The notes under the pieces were generated by a model. That model searched no databases, was not told the DNA's origin, and worked only from the letters and a program-made list of their open reading frames with translations. A program made the position numbers and the translations under genes. Shown piece by piece: positions 35,990 through 44,653 of a DNA stretch of 64,000 nucleotides (position 1 is its first letter; every line of letters starts with the position of its first letter). Source of the stretch: Caldithrix abyssi DSM 13497 (lineage in GTDB: Bacteria > Calditrichota > Calditrichia > Calditrichales > Calditrichaceae); contig NZ_CP018099.1 in NCBI RefSeq assembly GCF_001886815.1, forward strand, positions 4,586,501 through 4,650,500, read 5' to 3'.

Positions 35990-36371
35990 AAAATTTGATT
36001 TTCCTCCTATGTTTTAGGGCCAGGCTCCCATAGGGGCCTCAGAGTCGCCCAATAGTTAAAAAACCGTTTAATCGATGATCCTATTCCCCGAAAAATAAAA
36101 AGTACCATTGAAAAACCTACATAATCCCAGAATTTTTGGGCAACCCTGAAGAAACTGCTAAAAACAACTAAGGGATTCTTCACTCCGCTGGCGCTCCGTT
36201 CAGAATGACAAACGGGGGCACGCTGACACTCCGTTCAGAATGACATTCAAACGGCCAGGTGATTCTTCGTTTCGATGCGCTACCCAGGCGCCATCTCCTG
36301 AGCTGGTTTTGCAATCCATCACAGGAATCCGTAAATTCACTTTAATAAAAAGCAGAAAAGGATTTAACAGA
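35990..36371. other. Divergent intergenic region with direct repeats
   Basis: 381 bp between two divergent genes. A short palindrome AGGCTCC...GGGGCCT lies near 36023-36046, and a 25-bp direct repeat (36186-36210 and 36221-36245) occurs before the RNA methyltransferase. An open reading frame extends upstream of that gene through the repeat, but the real start is at 36372. No promoter stands out. Confidence 0.5.
36186..36245. repeat. Direct repeat, two 25-bp copies
   Basis: CGCTGGCGCTCCGTTCAGAA and CGCTGACACTCCGTTCAGAA, each followed by TGACA; 22 of 25 positions agree and the copies start 35 bp apart. The CTCCGTTCAGAATGACA motif is a type of dispersed bacterial repeat; a degenerate relative may lie near 59607-59625. 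Confidence 0.6.
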
Positions 36372-37103
36372 ATGTACGTTTATGGCCGACAACCCGTTCT
36401 GGAGGCGCTGCATTCAAAATATCGCGTTAAAAGCGTTTTTTTGGCTAAAGAGTCCACCGGCAGGGCAATTGGGTTAATCGAACGCGCCTGCCGAAACAAA
36501 CAGATTCGTTTAATTAAAAAGACCAAGAATGATTTGCAAAAATATGTGGGACCCGTTGTTCATCAGGGTGCGGTCGCTGAAATCGAGTTCCAGCCTTTTT
36601 TAACAGATGAGTCTTTCCACAAACTGGTTGAGGAAACAGAAAATCCGTTTTTACTCGTGCTGGATCACATTCAGGATACGCACAACATGGGCGCCATTTT
36701 GCGAACGGCTGAAATTGTCGGCGTTCATTGCGTTATTGTGCCTGTAAAAGGAAGCGCGCCTTTAAACGCTACGGTGGCCAAAACCTCGGCTGGCGCTCTG
36801 TTTTACAACACCTTTTTTCAAACGGAAAATTTAGAAGAGGTCTTACAACGGCTGACAGAAAGCAATATTTCGATTTTTGCTGCGCAGCCACATGACGGCA
36901 CGATTATTTACCACGCCGATTTCAAACAGGGAACAGCCATTGTTATTGGCAGTGAAGATAAGGGCGTCCGTAAAAATCTTTTAAAATTTTGTAATAATTC
37001 AATCAAAATCCCGCAGTTTGGCAAAGTGAATTCATTGAACGCCTCGGTTTCCACGGCTGTTATCCTGTACGAAGTGGTTCGACAGCGAAACTTTGCTAAC
37101 TGA
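36372..37103 (+). CDS. TrmH/SpoU-family RNA 2'-O-methyltransferase, RlmB-like
   Basis: 243 residues from the ATG with AAAAGGATTTAACAG upstream; the open frame upstream runs through a repeat and is not coding. N-terminal substrate-binding domain (1-75: YGRQPVLEALHS) and C-terminal SPOUT knot (about 85-243) with LDHIQDTHNMGAILRTAE, IGSEDKGVRKNL and IPQFGKVNSLNASVSTAV. RlmB methylates G2251 of 23S rRNA in E. coli. SAM-dependent. Confidence 0.92.
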   Translation: MYVYGRQPVLEALHSKYRVKSVFLAKESTGRAIGLIERACRNKQIRLIKKTKNDLQKYVGPVVHQGAVAEIEFQPFLTDESFHKLVEETENPFLLVLDHIQDTHNMGAILRTAEIVGVHCVIVPVKGSAPLNATVAKTSAGALFYNTFFQTENLEEVLQRLTESNISIFAAQPHDGTIIYHADFKQGTAIVIGSEDKGVRKNLLKFCNNSIKIPQFGKVNSLNASVSTAVILYEVVRQRNFAN

Positions 37104-37180
37104 ATATTTTTTCATTTATTTGGAACAAGAGCCGTAGGTAAATAGTTTCAAATTCCATTGTAAAAAGAAATGGAGAATTT

Positions 37181-38737
37181 ATGCCGCGCATTTTATGGGT
37201 AGATGACGAAATTGAACGTTTACAGGCGCATATTTTGTTTTTAAAAGAAAAAGGTTACGAAGTGGCCACCGCCACCAACGGAGATGATGCGCTCTACAAA
37301 GTAAAGCATCAGGATTTTGACCTGGTATTAATTGATGAGATGATGCCCGGCAAAGACGGCCTGACCACCTTGAATGAAATAAAGGACCTGTATCCTTATC
37401 TGCCCGTAATAATGATTACCAAAAACGAAGAAGAGTCGTTAATGGAAGAGGCCATCGGGCAGCGCATCGACGACTACCTGACCAAGCCCGTGAACCCCAG
37501 CCAGATATTGATGGCCTGTAAAAAAATTCTCGATCGTAAAAATATTATTGAAGAACGGCGCACCCAGGTGCTCAGCAATCAGATGAGTCAGCTGTCGCTG
37601 GCTTTGATGAATCCGCTTTCCATCGACGATTGGATTGATCTGGCGTTAAAAGTGTTTAAACTTGACATGGATCTGGACGAGCTTTCCGACCAGAATTTTC
37701 GCTCCATCCTTTACGAGCATCGACGTGAATTAAACGTTGAATTCGGTAAATTTATCGAAAAAAATTACGGCGCATGGGTGCATAGCGAGGGGCAGGCCAA
37801 CCGTCCGGTTTTTAGTACGGATATCATAAAAAATTACGTACTGCCTTTACTAAAAAAAGGCAAAAAAGTGGCCTTCATCGTAATAGACTGTTTGCGTCTG
37901 GATCAATGGCTTTCTCTGGAGCCCTATTTTTCGGACTGGTTTCGTATTGAGCGCGAACATTACTATTCTATTTTGCCCACAGCCACGCCTTTTTCCAGAA
38001 ACGCTCTGTTCAGCGGACTTTTCCCGGAAGATATTGAAAAATACTACCCCGACCTGTGGTCCCTTAATGAAGACGACGAAAGCTTAAATCGCTACGAAAA
38101 AGAGCTGCTGGATTTGCAATTAAAGCGCAACGGGCTTGATCTGGGAAACAAACTGAAATACGTAAAGATAATGAATAACGAAGATTTACGCCGCTTAAAC
38201 AAAAGCCTGAACAACCTGATGGATGCCCGGCTTCTTTCCATTGTGGTTAATATTGTGGATATTATTGCGCACAGCCGATCTGATCTGCCCATTTTAAAAG
38301 AGATTGCGCCGGATGAGGCGGCTTTCCGCACTTTAACACGTTCCTGGTTTGAGCATTCGCCGCTGCTGTCCATTATCAGAGAAATCGGCAAAAGCGGTAC
38401 GGTGGTTTTCATCACTTCCGACCACGGAAGCGTACGCGGTTTGCGCGGCACGCGTGTAATCGGAGATCGGGAAACCTCCACCAACTTACGTTACAAATAC
38501 GGCCGCAGCCTGAAAGCCGACCCCAAGCACACCATTTTTATTAAAGAACCGGCCGAATGGCGGTTGCCGAAGCGCGGCATCAACACTACTTATGTCTTTG
38601 CCAAAGAAGACTTTTATCTGGTTTATCCGACCAATTACAACAAGTATTTGCATTACTATAAAGATAGTTTTCAGCACGGCGGCGTTTCGCTGGAAGAGAT
38701 GTTGCTGCCCATCGTTCGGCTGGAAAGCAAAGAGTAA
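37181..38737 (+). CDS. porX: PorX-type response regulator with PglZ domain
   Basis: 518 residues. Receiver domain (1-120) with D8, D9, phosphoacceptor D52 (VLIDEMMP) and YLTKPVNP, then an effector domain (about 210-515) of the alkaline-phosphatase-like PglZ type: VIDCLRLDQW, TATPFSRNALFSG with the nucleophile-like threonine, and ITSDHGSVRG as metal ligands. This is the architecture of PorX, which with the PorY kinase controls T9SS genes in Porphyromonas and hydrolyses nucleotides. The many T9SS cargo proteins nearby fit. No PorY kinase is adjacent; the kinase at 43604 is a candidate only by distance. Start with GGAGAATTT. Confidence 0.92.
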   Translation: MPRILWVDDEIERLQAHILFLKEKGYEVATATNGDDALYKVKHQDFDLVLIDEMMPGKDGLTTLNEIKDLYPYLPVIMITKNEEESLMEEAIGQRIDDYLTKPVNPSQILMACKKILDRKNIIEERRTQVLSNQMSQLSLALMNPLSIDDWIDLALKVFKLDMDLDELSDQNFRSILYEHRRELNVEFGKFIEKNYGAWVHSEGQANRPVFSTDIIKNYVLPLLKKGKKVAFIVIDCLRLDQWLSLEPYFSDWFRIEREHYYSILPTATPFSRNALFSGLFPEDIEKYYPDLWSLNEDDESLNRYEKELLDLQLKRNGLDLGNKLKYVKIMNNEDLRRLNKSLNNLMDARLLSIVVNIVDIIAHSRSDLPILKEIAPDEAAFRTLTRSWFEHSPLLSIIREIGKSGTVVFITSDHGSVRGLRGTRVIGDRETSTNLRYKYGRSLKADPKHTIFIKEPAEWRLPKRGINTTYVFAKEDFYLVYPTNYNKYLHYYKDSFQHGGVSLEEMLLPIVRLESKE

Positions 38738-38884
38738 AATTTTAAAAATGTGCGATTTGAACTGTAAAATGGCACATTAATTACAAGAAAGAAAAACGGA
38801 ATACAAAACCGGGCAATGGAAGTGGAGGTAATCGCCGCTGACCATGCATCCGGTTTTAGAAAAAAACTTTAATGCAGAGTGAAA

Positions 38885-39781
38885 ATGGATCTTCCTTTGA
38901 ATTTTAAAGCAATAAAGCAGGATCGAGAAAAACAGGTTATTATTTTAGCCTTTATCCTCTCTTTGCTTTTCCACTTTTTTCTGTTTTGGCTTTTGAATCA
39001 GGAGGGTTTGTTCAAAAGCGCGCCGCTGGTTCAGGAAAAAACGCCGCCTCAGGAGGTGGTGATAACCTTTCCTGAAAACAAACCGAAATCTAAAGAATGG
39101 AAAATCGTTGAAAACACAAACGAGGATGATCAAAAGCCGCAGGAAACGGACTTACTTTCAGACCGTAATTCACGGGCCAGGAATCCCGAAAGAACCAACC
39201 GTACCGGCTCCCTGCCCAGAAGCGCAGGCAACGTTAAAATTCCGGACTATTCAGCAGCTCCGACTTTTAAAAATTTCCAGGCCTTTCAAACCAAAACTTT
39301 CAACAAAAGAGCGTTAATTGGCGAGGGCGCCACACAGGAGGCCCTGGATGAAGAATCTACCAAACCAGAAGCGCCTGCCCGGCAGTCCCGTTTTCAGCCC
39401 GGCCACAACCAGATACTCGATCAAAAGGATTTTTCAGTCGAGGAATTGGGAGCCATCTCGTTAAGCACCTACAAATGGGAATGGGCGCCCTATGTAAACG
39501 CTTTTAAAAACAAGCTTTATCAGGTCTGGTTTGCGCCGGCGGCTTATTATCAATTGGGATTGATTCACGGTTACACCGTTATCCGCTTCACCATCGATCG
39601 AGATGGTCAGTTAATCGATTTTGCCGTATTAAAACAGGTGGGACATAAATCGCTGGAAGTGGCCAGCTCGGAGGCTATTAAGGCCGTTTTTCCGTTTATT
39701 CCTTTACCGGAAGATTTTCCGGAAGAAAAATTGACCATTACAGCAAAACTCATATATCCGGATTTAAGAAAAGGGAGATGA
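38885..39781 (+). CDS. TonB-like energy transducer protein
   Basis: 298 residues from the ATG two codons after a GTG start. Short cytosolic N-terminus, one membrane helix (about 20-38: VIILAFILSLLFHFFLFWLL), a polar, charged proline/glutamate-rich periplasmic region, and a C-terminal TonB-type domain (about 200-298: YTVIRFTIDRDGQLIDFAVLKQVGHKSLEVASSEAIK). TonB proteins transfer proton-motive energy to outer-membrane transporters. Followed by exbB and exbD. Confidence 0.85.
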   Translation: MDLPLNFKAIKQDREKQVIILAFILSLLFHFFLFWLLNQEGLFKSAPLVQEKTPPQEVVITFPENKPKSKEWKIVENTNEDDQKPQETDLLSDRNSRARNPERTNRTGSLPRSAGNVKIPDYSAAPTFKNFQAFQTKTFNKRALIGEGATQEALDEESTKPEAPARQSRFQPGHNQILDQKDFSVEELGAISLSTYKWEWAPYVNAFKNKLYQVWFAPAAYYQLGLIHGYTVIRFTIDRDGQLIDFAVLKQVGHKSLEVASSEAIKAVFPFIPLPEDFPEEKLTITAKLIYPDLRKGR

Positions 39782-39785
39782 TTGT

Positions 39786-40430
39786 ATGTTAGAACTTTTT
39801 GAGCGTGGCGGAATTATGATGTATCCGTTGGCCCTGACATCTTTAATTGCAGTAGCTTTTATTATTGAACGGGCCATTTCGTTACGTAAAAAGAAAATAT
39901 TGGTGCCGGAGATTTTATCGGTGGTTGAAAATTTCCGGTCGCTTAACGATATTGATCTGGCAAGAAATATTTGCGGAAAATATCAGGGGCCGCTTTCCAA
40001 TATCGTATTGATGGCCCTGGAAAATTTTCATGTAAGTAAGGAAGAAATGCGTGAAATTCTGGAAGATCAGGGTCGGCAGGAAATCCGTGGTTTACAGCGC
40101 GGCCTGGTTGTTCTGGAAACCATCGCCTCCGCGGCGCCATTGATGGGCCTTCTGGGCACGGTGATCGGCATGGTCGAGGTATTCAATGTCATTCAGGATC
40201 AAGGCATCGGGCAAACGGCGGCGCTTTCCGGCGGTATTTCACAAGCCCTGCTAACCACGGTTACCGGCCTTTTTGTTGGAATCCCGGCCTTAATTGCTTA
40301 TTATTACTTTTCACACAAGTCTGAGAATTTAATCCTGGACATCGAAAAGTACACCAACCAGCTGATGAATAAAATCGCCAGGATTAAACAGCAGGATAAA
40401 GCGCTCGAAACCTTAGAAAAAGATCAATAA
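39786..40430 (+). CDS. MotA/TolQ/ExbB-family proton channel protein
   Basis: 214 residues with three membrane segments (about 10-28, 112-140, 155-182). Family motif LETIASAAPLMGLLGTVIGM is intact and followed by the GISQALLTTVTGLFVGIPAL helix. Forms the proton-conducting ring with the ExbD-like protein and energises the TonB-like protein encoded 4 bp upstream. Start with GGGAGATGATTG. Confidence 0.93.
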   Translation: MLELFERGGIMMYPLALTSLIAVAFIIERAISLRKKKILVPEILSVVENFRSLNDIDLARNICGKYQGPLSNIVLMALENFHVSKEEMREILEDQGRQEIRGLQRGLVVLETIASAAPLMGLLGTVIGMVEVFNVIQDQGIGQTAALSGGISQALLTTVTGLFVGIPALIAYYYFSHKSENLILDIEKYTNQLMNKIARIKQQDKALETLEKDQ

Positions 40431-40442
40431 GGACTGGTTGTC

Positions 40443-40853
40443 ATGAAATTGCTAACAAAAGAAAAACGCCGGCTGGCCATTAATCTGACGCCGCTCATCG
40501 ATGTCCTTTTTATTTTAATTATTTTCTTTGCGGTGTCGTCCACTTTTTTGGAGCAGCCAGGCATTGAATTGGACCTGCCCAAGGCCAAAAGTTCGGAAGG
40601 GCATACCACCCAACGCGTCATCATTTATGTGGATAAAGATAAAAATATTTTTCTGAACGATAACATCGTTTCCATTAACAATTTAATCGACGAAATGAAA
40701 AAATTGGCGGATATGCGCAAGGATAAAAGCATTGTGGTTAAGGCAGATGCCGCCGTTCCGCATGGTCTGGTCATTACCATCATGGATTTATTACGCCAGC
40801 AGGGAATTTACAAAATGGTCGTTTCCACCGTCAAACCTCAAAGTTCAAAGTAG
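40443..40853 (+). CDS. ExbD/TolR-family protein
   Basis: 136 residues. One N-terminal membrane helix containing the proton-relevant aspartate (NLTPLIDVLFILIIFFAV, residues about 15-32) and a periplasmic domain ending in GLVITIMDLLRQQGIYKMVVSTV. Partner of the ExbB-like protein. Twelve bp before the homoserine dehydrogenase gene. Confidence 0.93.
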   Translation: MKLLTKEKRRLAINLTPLIDVLFILIIFFAVSSTFLEQPGIELDLPKAKSSEGHTTQRVIIYVDKDKNIFLNDNIVSINNLIDEMKKLADMRKDKSIVVKADAAVPHGLVITIMDLLRQQGIYKMVVSTVKPQSSK

Positions 40854-40865
40854 CAGGGATTTTTC

Positions 40866-42176
40866 ATGGCACGAAAAAAAGACATCAATTTTGCCCTACT
40901 GGGCCTTGGTAAGCTGGGGCTGGGCTTTTATAAATTGTGGGCTGCCAAAAAGGACGAAATTTTAAAAAAAACAGGCTTTAATTTAAACCTGAAAAAAATA
41001 CTGGTTAAACATATAAACTTTGAACGACCGGATTTTGTCGATCAATCGTTAATTACTGACGATTTAAAAGAAATTGTGAACGATCCGGAGATAAAAATTG
41101 CCATTGACGCCATCGGCGGTATTGAACCCACTTTTAAAATAATCAAAGAAATTATTTCCAGCAAAATACATTTGATTTCGGCAAACCGCATGCTGCTGGC
41201 GGCACGGATGCACGAGATAGCCGATCTGGCAAATAAAAACCACATTTACATTCAACCCGAGCCTTCGCTGGGTGGAGGCGTGCCAATCATCAGCGCCATA
41301 CAACGCGATTTACTGGCTAACAATGTCAAAGCGCTGTACGGCATTTTAAGCGGCACATCGAATTTAATTTTAACCAAAATGACCGACGAAAGAATCTCGC
41401 TGCAGGAGGCCTTAAAGTCCAGAGAAATTTTACAGCAAGGAGAAAGCCTTTCAATTGTGGATTACGAAGGATCGGATGCGGCGCAAAAGGTTTCTATACT
41501 GGCGGCCGCGGCTTTTGGGATTGACTTAAACTATCTGCAAGTTTACGCCGAAGGCATAGCCGAAATCACAGAATTTGACATCAAATGCGCCGATGATTTT
41601 GGTTATGTGTTTAAATTTTTAGCCATTATCCGCGACCACGGCGACCGTTTTGAAGTGCGCGTGCACCCCACGCTGGTTCCTAAAAACCACCCTCTGGCGC
41701 TGGTTAGAGGCGAGTACAATGCCTATCTGATTGAAACGGATTTGCTGGATGACTTTATGGTTTACGGAAAGGGCGTGGGACTCGACGCTACCAGTAGCCT
41801 TATTTTACGCGATTTGTTGTTTTTAGGGAATATTATCCGTTATTCTCCAAGACGCCTGGATATGTATTATTTGAACTGGAATGATAAGCCGGTGGCAAAA
41901 ATTGAAGATGTGGAATCGGCCTATTACATTCGCTTCCCCTGTCAGGATAAACCGGGCGTTATTGGTTTAATCGCCACCATTCTGGGTAAAAATAAAATTA
42001 ATATTGCTTCGGCACACGCAGAAGTTGAAAAAACTTACGCCAATTCCATTGGTTTTGTACACATTTTAATTGATCGGGCTAAAGAAAAACAGGTATTAAA
42101 ATCAATACGCGATGTGGAAGCGTTGAATATCACCAAAGGTAAGGTGAAACTATTTAGAATCTTGAAGGAGGTTTAG
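40866..42176 (+). CDS. Homoserine dehydrogenase with C-terminal ACT domain
   Basis: 436 residues. Reduces aspartate semialdehyde to homoserine on the way to methionine and threonine. Nucleotide-binding N-terminus (ALLGLGKLGLGF), the conserved GILSGTSNLILTKM segment (GILNGTTN in the family), catalytic-domain segments SDAAQKVSILAAAAFG and YGKGVGLDATSSLILRDL, and an ACT regulatory domain at about 350-436 (PGVIGLIATILGKNKINIAS). The cofactor loop is less canonical than usual, so specificity is open. It overlaps nothing and ends exactly at the FAH start. Confidence 0.87.
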   Translation: MARKKDINFALLGLGKLGLGFYKLWAAKKDEILKKTGFNLNLKKILVKHINFERPDFVDQSLITDDLKEIVNDPEIKIAIDAIGGIEPTFKIIKEIISSKIHLISANRMLLAARMHEIADLANKNHIYIQPEPSLGGGVPIISAIQRDLLANNVKALYGILSGTSNLILTKMTDERISLQEALKSREILQQGESLSIVDYEGSDAAQKVSILAAAAFGIDLNYLQVYAEGIAEITEFDIKCADDFGYVFKFLAIIRDHGDRFEVRVHPTLVPKNHPLALVRGEYNAYLIETDLLDDFMVYGKGVGLDATSSLILRDLLFLGNIIRYSPRRLDMYYLNWNDKPVAKIEDVESAYYIRFPCQDKPGVIGLIATILGKNKINIASAHAEVEKTYANSIGFVHILIDRAKEKQVLKSIRDVEALNITKGKVKLFRILKEV

Positions 42177-42848
42177 ATGAATACCGTGCGTTTAATCGAA
42201 GACGGTCATTTTACGCCGTCCAAAATTATCGGTGTCGGCTTAAATTACTCAGAGCACATTGCAGAAATGAAATCAAAACGTAGCGACGAACCGGTGATTT
42301 TTATAAAACCAAACTCTGCTCTCTGCCGCATTTACGAACCGATTGCCATTCCTTTGCATTATGGTGCAGTACACCATGAAATTGAACTGGCCGTTTTGAT
42401 TGGCAAGACCGGTTTTGAAATATCTGAAGCTCAGGCCATGGATTATGTGGCCGGATTTGGCATTGCCCTGGACTTAACCCTGCGAGATGTACAGAAAAGA
42501 GCAAAAGATCAGGGGCGGCCATGGGCTATTGCCAAGGGCTTTAAAAATGCCTGCCCCATTTCTGATTTCTTCAAAAAAGAACAAATTCAAAATCCGCAAA
42601 ATCTGGAGCTGAAGTTGATCGTCAACGGCCAGCTCAGGCAGAAAGGCAATACCAATCAAATGCTTTTTAAAATTCCGGAATTAATCGTTTATGTAAGTAA
42701 ATTCTTTCCCCTTGAAACGGGCGATATCTTGCTTACCGGCACTCCATCCGGAGTTGGGCCGTTGCAGCCCGGAGATATGGTTGAGGTAGAAATAGAGTCG
42801 ATTGCCAACGTACAAACCAAAATCGTCGGCTGGAGCCATGAAAGATAA
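42177..42848 (+). CDS. Fumarylacetoacetate-hydrolase-family protein
   Basis: 223 residues. Start directly after the upstream stop, with AAGGAGGTTTAG as ribosome-binding site. Single FAH fold: KIIGVGLNYSEHIAEM, VHHEIELAVLIGK (metal ligands E), DYVAGFGIALDLTLRD, and KGFKNACPIS; C-terminal DILLTGTPSGVGPL. Close to the acylpyruvase/oxaloacetate tautomerase or decarboxylase subgroup. Cytosolic; exact substrate not deducible. Confidence 0.88.
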   Translation: MNTVRLIEDGHFTPSKIIGVGLNYSEHIAEMKSKRSDEPVIFIKPNSALCRIYEPIAIPLHYGAVHHEIELAVLIGKTGFEISEAQAMDYVAGFGIALDLTLRDVQKRAKDQGRPWAIAKGFKNACPISDFFKKEQIQNPQNLELKLIVNGQLRQKGNTNQMLFKIPELIVYVSKFFPLETGDILLTGTPSGVGPLQPGDMVEVEIESIANVQTKIVGWSHER

Positions 42849-43617
42849 GCAAAAATTCACCATGGACGATTTGCTACAAATCATGCATCGGCTACGCAAG
42901 GAGTGCCCCTGGGACGCCAGACAGACCCATGAGTCGTTACGCCAGTTCCTGCTGGAAGAGACCTACGAAGTACTGGAAACCATCGATCAAAAGCAGTGGC
43001 AAAAAATGGCCGGGGAACTTGGCGATCTTTTGCTGCAGATTGTCTTCCATAGTGAAATAGCGGCGGAAGATAACCGGTTTGATTTTTCAGATGTGGTTGA
43101 CCATATTTGCAAAAAATTAATCGCGCGGCATCCCCACGTTTTTGGAGAAAAGCAGCTGCAAGACGCCCGGCAGGTTAAGGATAACTGGGAACATACCAAA
43201 GTCCGGGATGAAGGCCGAACCTCGCTGTTAAGCGGCGTTCCAGCGGCCGCCCCGGCCCTGCTTCAGGCGCAGCGTTTGCAGGAAAAAGCGGCCACCGTTG
43301 GCTTTGACTGGCCCGAAATCGAGCCGGTCTTTGATAAGGTTATTGAGGAACTGCATGAATTGAAGCAGGCCGTTAAAGAGGGAAACCAGCAAGAGAAAGA
43401 GAACGAATTGGGCGATTTGTTGTTCGCCCTGGTTAATCTCGGCCGTTTTTTAAATATCACCGCCGAGGATGCTCTGCGCAAAACCAATCGAAAATTTTTA
43501 CGCCGTTTTCAACACATTGAACGCCAGTACAGGGGCGATGTAAAAGCCATGCAACAGGCTACACTGGATGAACTGGATAAACACTGGGAACAGGCAAAAA
43601 AGAATGAAAAAAAGTAA
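42838..43617 (+). CDS. mazG: MazG-type nucleoside triphosphate pyrophosphohydrolase
   Basis: 259 residues from the ATG that overlaps the FAH stop by 11 bp; an upstream start is less likely because the family begins near DDLLQIMHRLRKECPWD. Two MazG repeats, each with the metal-binding EExxE/ExxD pattern (ETYEVLETI, GELGDLLLQIVFHSE; then VIEELHELKQ, ELGDLLFALVN). Hydrolyses (d)NTPs, including damaged ones, to monophosphates and pyrophosphate. Confidence 0.93.
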   Translation: MKDKQKFTMDDLLQIMHRLRKECPWDARQTHESLRQFLLEETYEVLETIDQKQWQKMAGELGDLLLQIVFHSEIAAEDNRFDFSDVVDHICKKLIARHPHVFGEKQLQDARQVKDNWEHTKVRDEGRTSLLSGVPAAAPALLQAQRLQEKAATVGFDWPEIEPVFDKVIEELHELKQAVKEGNQQEKENELGDLLFALVNLGRFLNITAEDALRKTNRKFLRRFQHIERQYRGDVKAMQQATLDELDKHWEQAKKNEKK

Positions 43618-44653
43618 TCTTCTGTTAATAAAAGATAACCTGGAAACATTTACCGATTTTAACGCGCTGGCCCTGGCCGCGGCAAAAGCGCTGGCCGCGG
43701 CGTATCCTCGCCTGCCGTTCGTGGTGGTTGGCTACCGGCCCGCGCCCAATCCATTGTCCGTTTTGTATTCGAACAACCTTAACCTGGAGCGCTCTGGCGA
43801 GTTATCCTCGCTGGAAACCATTTATCAACAGCTTGGCGAGTCGTTCGACCAGGTTTTTGTTCCGGATCATGTATCCTATGATGAAAAATTTATTCTCATT
43901 ACAAAAAAGCAGGAGCTTAAAAAGCCGGAGATAAAAGCTTTTATCGAAGACTGGCGCGCCCTGCACACCATTCTAAAAAATTATCTGGAACATCACCTGG
44001 CAGAGCAAAATATGGAGTATGGAAATCAAATTTCGCAATTAATCCACGATGTTGACGCTTTAATGCGTTTATGGAAAGATCCGGCCCAAGAGGCAGAGCG
44101 CATTGAAAAACGACTAATTTACCAGAGTAATTTAAACAAAAGACTACTCTTTTTTGTGCGAGATGTAGAATTATTAAAATCTCGCGTCAATATTAAAGAG
44201 TTAATAGATGCCGTATTTGAAGAGGGTGAATTTAAAAGTTTAAAAGATAAAATTGAGTTTCGGGAGAACATTGAGCGGGAATCGATTGAGGTTGATCTGG
44301 AATTGTTCAACATGGCCCTTAAAGAAACTCTGCATAATGCGCTAAAAGCTGCCAAAAACGATTTAAATAAAATAGAGATAAAAATTTCGAAAGTTACCGT
44401 TGATTTGCATTTTTTTCTAAATCAATGGCTGATCGTAACGATTATAAATAGCGGTACCGGAATAAATCCGGATTATCTGCCGTGGGTTAAAACGCCCTAT
44501 TTTACCACCTGGAAAGAGGATGGGAACACAGGATTTGGATTAGCCATTTGTCAAAAAATTTTAGCCGCACATCAGGGATATCTGGATGTGAAGTCAGCCA
44601 CGGACGGGAAAACAGAGGTAAGTTTGTGTTGGCCAATGATAGAAAATGAATAA
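43604..44653 (+). CDS. Histidine kinase, putative partner of the adjacent sigma-54 activator
   Basis: 349 residues from the ATG overlapping the mazG stop. No membrane segment, so it is cytosolic. An N-terminal sensor region (1-130) is of no type I recognise. The likely phosphorylated histidine is H148 in QLIHDVDALMR; the HATPase domain (about 235-345) has N-box LKETLHNALKAAKND, G1 NSGTGINPDYLPW and G2 GFGLAICQKI. Overlaps the response regulator gene by 8 bp, so they are made together. Its input is unknown. Confidence 0.85.
   Translation: MKKSNLLLIKDNLETFTDFNALALAAAKALAAAYPRLPFVVVGYRPAPNPLSVLYSNNLNLERSGELSSLETIYQQLGESFDQVFVPDHVSYDEKFILITKKQELKKPEIKAFIEDWRALHTILKNYLEHHLAEQNMEYGNQISQLIHDVDALMRLWKDPAQEAERIEKRLIYQSNLNKRLLFFVRDVELLKSRVNIKELIDAVFEEGEFKSLKDKIEFRENIERESIEVDLELFNMALKETLHNALKAAKNDLNKIEIKISKVTVDLHFFLNQWLIVTIINSGTGINPDYLPWVKTPYFTTWKEDGNTGFGLAICQKILAAHQGYLDVKSATDGKTEVSLCWPMIENE

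Noticed and set aside
36023-36046. Terminator in the divergent gap before the RNA methyltransferase
   Set aside because: A 7-bp palindrome without T-run lies between divergent genes, where no transcript needs to end.
36240-36371. N-terminal extension of the RNA methyltransferase
   Set aside because: The extension lies over a direct repeat; the family N-terminus and the ribosome-binding site point to the ATG at 36372.
38770-38785. Sigma-54 promoter upstream of the TonB-like gene
   Set aside because: TGGCACATTAATTACA matches at -24 but has AC instead of GC at -12, so it was not called.
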